Below are positions 4,995 to 8,617 of a stretch of DNA of 8,617 bases, piece after piece; the stretch's first letter is position 1, and each line of letters begins with the position of its first letter. A model generated the notes under the pieces. The model searched no databases, was not told the origin of the DNA, and saw only the letters and a program-made list of their open reading frames with translations. The DNA comes from Prevotellamassilia sp. (GTDB taxonomy: Bacteria > Bacteroidota > Bacteroidia > Bacteroidales > Bacteroidaceae), in the NCBI GenBank assembly GCA_018383375.1, contig JAHAWW010000306.1, forward strand, positions 1 to 8,617. The letters are read 5' to 3'. A program made the position numbers and the translations under genes.

Positions 4995-6290
4995 ATGACA
5001 GACATCCCATCATTATATCGCCTTTTTTGCGCTCATCCCACCATCACAACCGATACGCGCAATTGTCCGCAAGGAGCCATCTTTTTCGCCCTCAAAGGTG
5101 CCTCGTTCGACGGCAACGACTTTGCTAAGAACGCCCTTGACCAGGGCTGTGCCTATGCCGTGGTCGACAAGCAGGGCCTCGAAGGCGACGAACGTTTCAT
5201 CCACGTGGCCGACGTCTTGAAAACCCTGCAACAACTCGCCGCCTATCACCGCAGACAGTTGGGGACGCCCATCGTGCAGATAACCGGAACCAACGGAAAG
5301 ACCACGACAAAAGAGCTCACGGCAGCCGTGCTCAGCCGTAAATTCAACGTGCATTTCACCAAAGGTAATTTCAATAACCATATCGGTGTGCCCAAAACAT
5401 TGCTCGCCATGACGCCACAACATCAAGTGGCCGTGGTGGAAACCGGAGCCAATCATCCCGGCGAAATCGCCGAACTCAGTGAAATTGTCGACGCCGACTG
5501 CGGGTTGATTACCAACATCGGCGTGGCTCACATCGAAGGCTTCGGGTCTGTCGAAGGTGTGGCCAAAACCAAAGGCGAACTCTATGATTACCTGCGGAAA
5601 AAGTCGGGTAGTCTCGTCTTCCTGCACGCCGACAATCCCCGGCTTGCCCATATGGCCGAGGGGTTGGTTTCCTATAAATATGGTGTTGCCGGAAAGGGGT
5701 ACGACATTGAGGGAGAGGTGACCGCGTGCTCGCCTTTTTTGGCATTGAAATGGCGGCGTAGGGGAGGAGAGTGGCACGAAGTGAAGACCCACCTCATTGG
5801 TGCTTATAACTGTGACAATGCCCTGGCTGCCGCCGCCGTGGGATACCACTTCGGTGTTACCGAAAACGACATCACTGCTGCGCTCGCCGACTATGTGCCA
5901 AGCAACAACCGTTCCGAACTCAAAGAGACCGGTCGCAACAGCTTGATTATCGACGCCTACAATGCCAACCCCACCAGCATGAAGGCAGCCCTTGACAATT
6001 TCGCCCTCATCAGTCATCCCCACAAAATGATGATACTCGGCGAAATGCGCGAATTGGGAGTCGTCTCTGCCGAAGCCCATCAGACACTCGCCGCCCAAGC
6101 CGAGCGGATGGGTTGTGAAGACGTTTGGCTCGTGGGTGAGGCTTTCGATGGCTGTGCGCCCTCACTCCGCCACTTTGCCAATGTGGAGGAAGTCGCACAA
6201 CAACTCACGCAGCAGCCCGTCGAGGGCCGGCTCATTCTCATCAAAGGCAGCAACGGCACACGCCTCTTCACGCTGCCCACATTGCTCTGA
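4995..6290 (+). CDS. murF: UDP-N-acetylmuramoyl-tripeptide--D-alanyl-D-alanine ligase
   Basis: MurF uses ATP to add D-Ala-D-Ala to UDP-MurNAc-tripeptide, the last cytoplasmic step of peptidoglycan precursor synthesis. The frame opens at 4938, but the ATG at 4995 (MTDIPSLYRLF) gives the normal N-terminus and 431 residues. The N-terminal domain has TTDTRNCPQGAIFFALKG (18-35). The ATP-binding loop is GTNGKTTTKE (98-107), followed by FNNHIGVPKT (126-135), ETGANHPGEI (149-158), NIGVAHIEGFGS (174-185) and TKGELYDYL (192-200), the region with the carbamylated lysine in Mur ligases. The C-terminal domain has DAYNANPTSMKAAL (320-333), ILGEMRELG (347-355) and LIKGSNGTRL (415-424). It lies 18 bases before the LptF/G-type gene, so the two are probably co-transcribed from the promoter near 4869-4899. 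All conserved blocks are present. Confidence 0.96.
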   Translation: MTDIPSLYRLFCAHPTITTDTRNCPQGAIFFALKGASFDGNDFAKNALDQGCAYAVVDKQGLEGDERFIHVADVLKTLQQLAAYHRRQLGTPIVQITGTNGKTTTKELTAAVLSRKFNVHFTKGNFNNHIGVPKTLLAMTPQHQVAVVETGANHPGEIAELSEIVDADCGLITNIGVAHIEGFGSVEGVAKTKGELYDYLRKKSGSLVFLHADNPRLAHMAEGLVSYKYGVAGKGYDIEGEVTACSPFLALKWRRRGGEWHEVKTHLIGAYNCDNALAAAAVGYHFGVTENDITAALADYVPSNNRSELKETGRNSLIIDAYNANPTSMKAALDNFALISHPHKMMILGEMRELGVVSAEAHQTLAAQAERMGCEDVWLVGEAFDGCAPSLRHFANVEEVAQQLTQQPVEGRLILIKGSNGTRLFTLPTLL

Positions 6291-6308
6291 CGAACAGACC
6301 CATTCAGG

Positions 6309-8543
6309 ATGCGCCTCATCAAACGACTCGACCTCTATATTCTCAAAAAGTTCCTCCCGCTGTTTGTGGGAGCCTTTTGCATTTGCCTTTTCGTCTTTAT
6401 GATGCAGTTCACTTGGCGCTACATCGATGAACTCATAGGCAAAGGATTGTCGCTCGACATTTTGGCGCAGTTTTTTTGGTATATGGCCATTACGCTCGTT
6501 CCCACGGCGTTGCCTTTGGCCGTTTTGCTGGCCTCGCTCATCACTTTCGGCAATATGGGTGAGCAACTCGAACTGCTCTCAATGAGGGCTGCCGGCGTGC
6601 CGCTCCTTCGCATCATGCGGCCCATTATGGTGCTGGTCGTTGCCTTGACGGGCATATCGTTTTACTTTCAAAACAAAACATCGCCTGAGGCACAAATCAA
6701 CCTGCGCACCCTGCTCATCAGCATGAAACAGGCACAGCCTGCCGTCGAAATACCGGAGGGAGTCTTTTATAACGAAATACCCAACTACAACCTCTACGTC
6801 AAAAAGAAAAATGCCGCTACCGGCATGCTCTATGACGTGATTATCTATAAAACAGACCAAGGCTTCGAGCGTCAGCAAATAGTCCTCGCCGACTCAGGAC
6901 GTCTTGAAATGTCGGCAGACAAACTTCACCTCAAACTCGACCTGTGGCAAGGCGCACAGTTTGGCGACCCTCCTATGCAAAACACCATGGGACAGGCACA
7001 GACCACTTCGCCCTTCAATCGCGAAACCTTCGGCTACAAGCAGTTTATCATCGACTTCGACAGCAACTTTGCGCTGATGGACCAAGCCCTGTTGCGCAAT
7101 ATGCCGCAAGCCAAAAGTATGCGCGAGATTGAGCAGAGCGTAGACTCCATGCAACGCGGACTCGACAGCATCGGCCACCGAAATTATGAAGAAGCGCGTG
7201 AGCGATGGTATGCCATGCCGGCTCTGTTGCCGGCAGACTCAGCTCGATTGGCAAAGAAGACTCTGCCCTTCGACACGCTCTTGGCACGCACCGATGCCAC
7301 CGCGCGCCATAATGCCCGGCAAATGGCTATGCGCACCATCCGCTCGGCCCAGTCGGAATTGGAATGGAAAAGCCAAAACGTCAAAGAAGAATACAATCTC
7401 GTGCGTCGCCACCAAGTGGAATGGCATCAGAAGATGACACTCTCTTTGGCCTGCCTGCTCTTCTTTTTCATTGGTGCCCCGCTCGGTGCCATTATCCGCA
7501 AGGGCGGTTTGGGTTTGCCGGCAGTCGTCTCGGTGTTTATCTTCATCTTCTATTACGCCATCAACACAGCCGGAATGAAGCAGGCGCGCGACGGCTCGCT
7601 CGATATGATTGTGGGCATGTGGGTCAGTTCGGCCGTGCTACTGCCCTTCGGCATTTTCCTCACTTATAAGTCAAACAAAGACTCGGTCGTGTTCAATGCC
7701 GAAGTTTACGTGGCTGTCATCTTCCGTCTGCTGGGTCTCCGCAATTCACGTCATTTGGCGCGTAAAGAGGTGGTCATCGACCGGCCCGACAATGTGTTGA
7801 TGCTTGCAGAGGCAGACCGCCTGCGCTCAGCCTGTCGCGACTATGCTAACAGCCACAAGCTCTATATGGCGCCGAGCTATCTGCGCATCTTCTTCCGTCC
7901 ACGCCCCGACCACCAAGTGGCCCAAATCAATGCAACCCTCGAAGCCATCGTCGAACAACTGTCCAACAGTCGCAACAACCGAGTGATAGCCCTGCTCAAC
8001 CGTTTCCCCATCATCTATGTCAATGCCCACACCTCGCCTTTTGAGCGGCGTTGGACTTCGGCGCTTGCCGGTTTGTTCTTTCCCCTGGGCTGTCTGTTGT
8101 GGTTGAGAATATGGCGTTTCAGACTGCGGCTCTGGCGAGATATGAAAACCATCGTGGCCACCAGCGACCGTCTCGAACCCACTTTGAGGCAAATCATCAG
8201 CGAGGAAAACGCCCCTGCCGCCCATTCCCTCTCAGCCGAACTCGAGTCCGAGGTGGCGAGGGTGAAGAAAGCCGACAAGTTCAAGCATTGGCTCAAATGG
8301 CTTGCGCTGATAGTCTTGGCTTTTGCCGCTGGGTGGTATGCCTACCGCTATTTCAAGCGTCAAGCGCGCCGTCAGCCGGCACCAGTCGAACAATCTGCTC
8401 CGTCGCCTAAGCCCACCGAAGTCTCTACGCCCCAATCCACCGGCCATTCGGCCACCGAGCGTAAGTCAGACGAACCCTCCGAGGGATTGCGCCGCATGCA
8501 GCAACTTTCTGCCCCAGAGCGCACGGCGTCTCCTTTCAGATAG
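6309..8543 (+). CDS. LptF/LptG-family (YjgP/YjgQ) permease with long C-terminal extension
   Basis: Members of this family form the membrane part of the LptB2FG transporter, which pulls lipopolysaccharide from the inner membrane towards the outer membrane. The N-terminus (LDLYILKKFLPLFVGAF) and the GNMGEQLELLSMRAAGVP cytoplasmic coupling-helix region (81-98) are diagnostic. Membrane segments lie near 13-34, 52-80 and 101-120. A periplasmic part follows, with beta-rich sequence at about 135-250 and a charged, helical stretch at about 260-375. Helices come next near 376-397, 403-423 and 432-453. E. coli LptF and LptG are about 360 residues; this protein has 744. Beyond residue 455 it has a hydrophobic FPLGCLLWLRIW segment (about 584-602), a further helix (661-680) and a Pro/Ser/Thr-rich, probably disordered tail (687-744). 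I cannot tell whether it plays the LptF or the LptG role. The start is 18 bases after murF. Confidence 0.88.
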   Translation: MRLIKRLDLYILKKFLPLFVGAFCICLFVFMMQFTWRYIDELIGKGLSLDILAQFFWYMAITLVPTALPLAVLLASLITFGNMGEQLELLSMRAAGVPLLRIMRPIMVLVVALTGISFYFQNKTSPEAQINLRTLLISMKQAQPAVEIPEGVFYNEIPNYNLYVKKKNAATGMLYDVIIYKTDQGFERQQIVLADSGRLEMSADKLHLKLDLWQGAQFGDPPMQNTMGQAQTTSPFNRETFGYKQFIIDFDSNFALMDQALLRNMPQAKSMREIEQSVDSMQRGLDSIGHRNYEEARERWYAMPALLPADSARLAKKTLPFDTLLARTDATARHNARQMAMRTIRSAQSELEWKSQNVKEEYNLVRRHQVEWHQKMTLSLACLLFFFIGAPLGAIIRKGGLGLPAVVSVFIFIFYYAINTAGMKQARDGSLDMIVGMWVSSAVLLPFGIFLTYKSNKDSVVFNAEVYVAVIFRLLGLRNSRHLARKEVVIDRPDNVLMLAEADRLRSACRDYANSHKLYMAPSYLRIFFRPRPDHQVAQINATLEAIVEQLSNSRNNRVIALLNRFPIIYVNAHTSPFERRWTSALAGLFFPLGCLLWLRIWRFRLRLWRDMKTIVATSDRLEPTLRQIISEENAPAAHSLSAELESEVARVKKADKFKHWLKWLALIVLAFAAGWYAYRYFKRQARRQPAPVEQSAPSPKPTEVSTPQSTGHSATERKSDEPSEGLRRMQQLSAPERTASPFR

Positions 8544-8584
8544 TCACCAGCCAGGGCTTCATCATCCGTCACACCCAAGCACTC

Positions 8585-8598
8585 ATTATATATATAAT
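8585..8598. repeat. 14-bp AT-only palindrome just before a putative start codon
   Basis: ATTATATATATAAT is a perfect palindrome ending one base before the ATG at 8599, in otherwise mixed-composition sequence. In Bacteroidota, AT-rich, unstructured sequence just upstream of starts helps translation, so this may be part of a ribosome-loading region or an operator. Neither role is shown. Confidence 0.4.
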
Positions 8599-8617
8599 AT
8601 GGAAAACAACCCTCTTG
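8599..8617 (+). CDS. Probable start of a further gene (runs off window)
   Basis: An ATG at 8599 opens a frame reading Met-Glu-Asn-Asn-Pro-Leu to the window edge, 55 bases after the permease stop codon and on the same strand. Six codons are too few for identification. Position and spacing fit a third gene of the murF unit. It may equally be a chance ATG. Confidence 0.35.

Noticed and set aside
4742..5005. Extended N-terminus of folP (88 extra residues starting at 5005)
   Set aside because: The extension has no dihydropteroate synthase similarity, overlaps the murF start and crosses both promoter-like elements. The ATG at 4741 gives the normal family length.
5013..6098. 361-codon open frame antisense to murF
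   Set aside because: It lies entirely opposite a well-conserved murF. The translation is rich in His and Gly with no domain, as expected from a GC-rich codon pattern read in reverse.

Overview
The window carries chromosomal genes of a Bacteroidota bacterium, most likely a moderately high-GC member of the Prevotellaceae or a close relative. This rests on three things. The proteins have a Bacteroidales flavour, notably NagA, CdaA and an oversized LptF/LptG-type permease. Gene starts lack Shine-Dalgarno sequences. Promoter-like sites match the Bacteroidota pattern (TTTG about 19 bases upstream of TAnnTTTG) rather than the sigma-70 pattern. Genus assignment is inference.

Layout. Positions 1-914 hold the 3' part of a plus-strand amino acid permease of the APC superfamily, followed closely by an intrinsic terminator. 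Positions 915-1283 are non-coding and hold three hairpins, a 14-bp direct repeat with a palindrome, and a promoter-like site on the minus strand. Positions 1284-4741 hold a minus-strand cluster, in transcription order folP (dihydropteroate synthase), cdaA (diadenylate cyclase), nagA (GlcNAc-6-P deacetylase) and cdd (cytidine deaminase). It ends at a good terminator facing the permease. Positions 4742-4994 are a divergent control region. Positions 4995-8543 hold the plus-strand pair murF (last cytoplasmic step of the peptidoglycan stem peptide) and a 744-residue LptF/LptG-family permease. A further plus-strand reading frame appears to open at 8599 and runs off the end.

How the genes fit together. 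The two divergent units mix envelope construction (murF, the LPS-export-type permease), envelope and osmotic signalling (c-di-AMP from CdaA), amino-sugar recycling (nagA, feeding the pool used for peptidoglycan and LPS) and folate and pyrimidine metabolism (folP, cdd). Most of this is housekeeping. I see no mobile element, CRISPR array, toxin-antitoxin pair, phage gene or defence system. The less ordinary points are the long C-terminal extension and helical insertion in the LptF/G protein, a perfect 10-bp hairpin between nagA and cdd, and the structured intergenic region at 915-1283, where a promoter-like site lies just upstream of a terminator-like hairpin.
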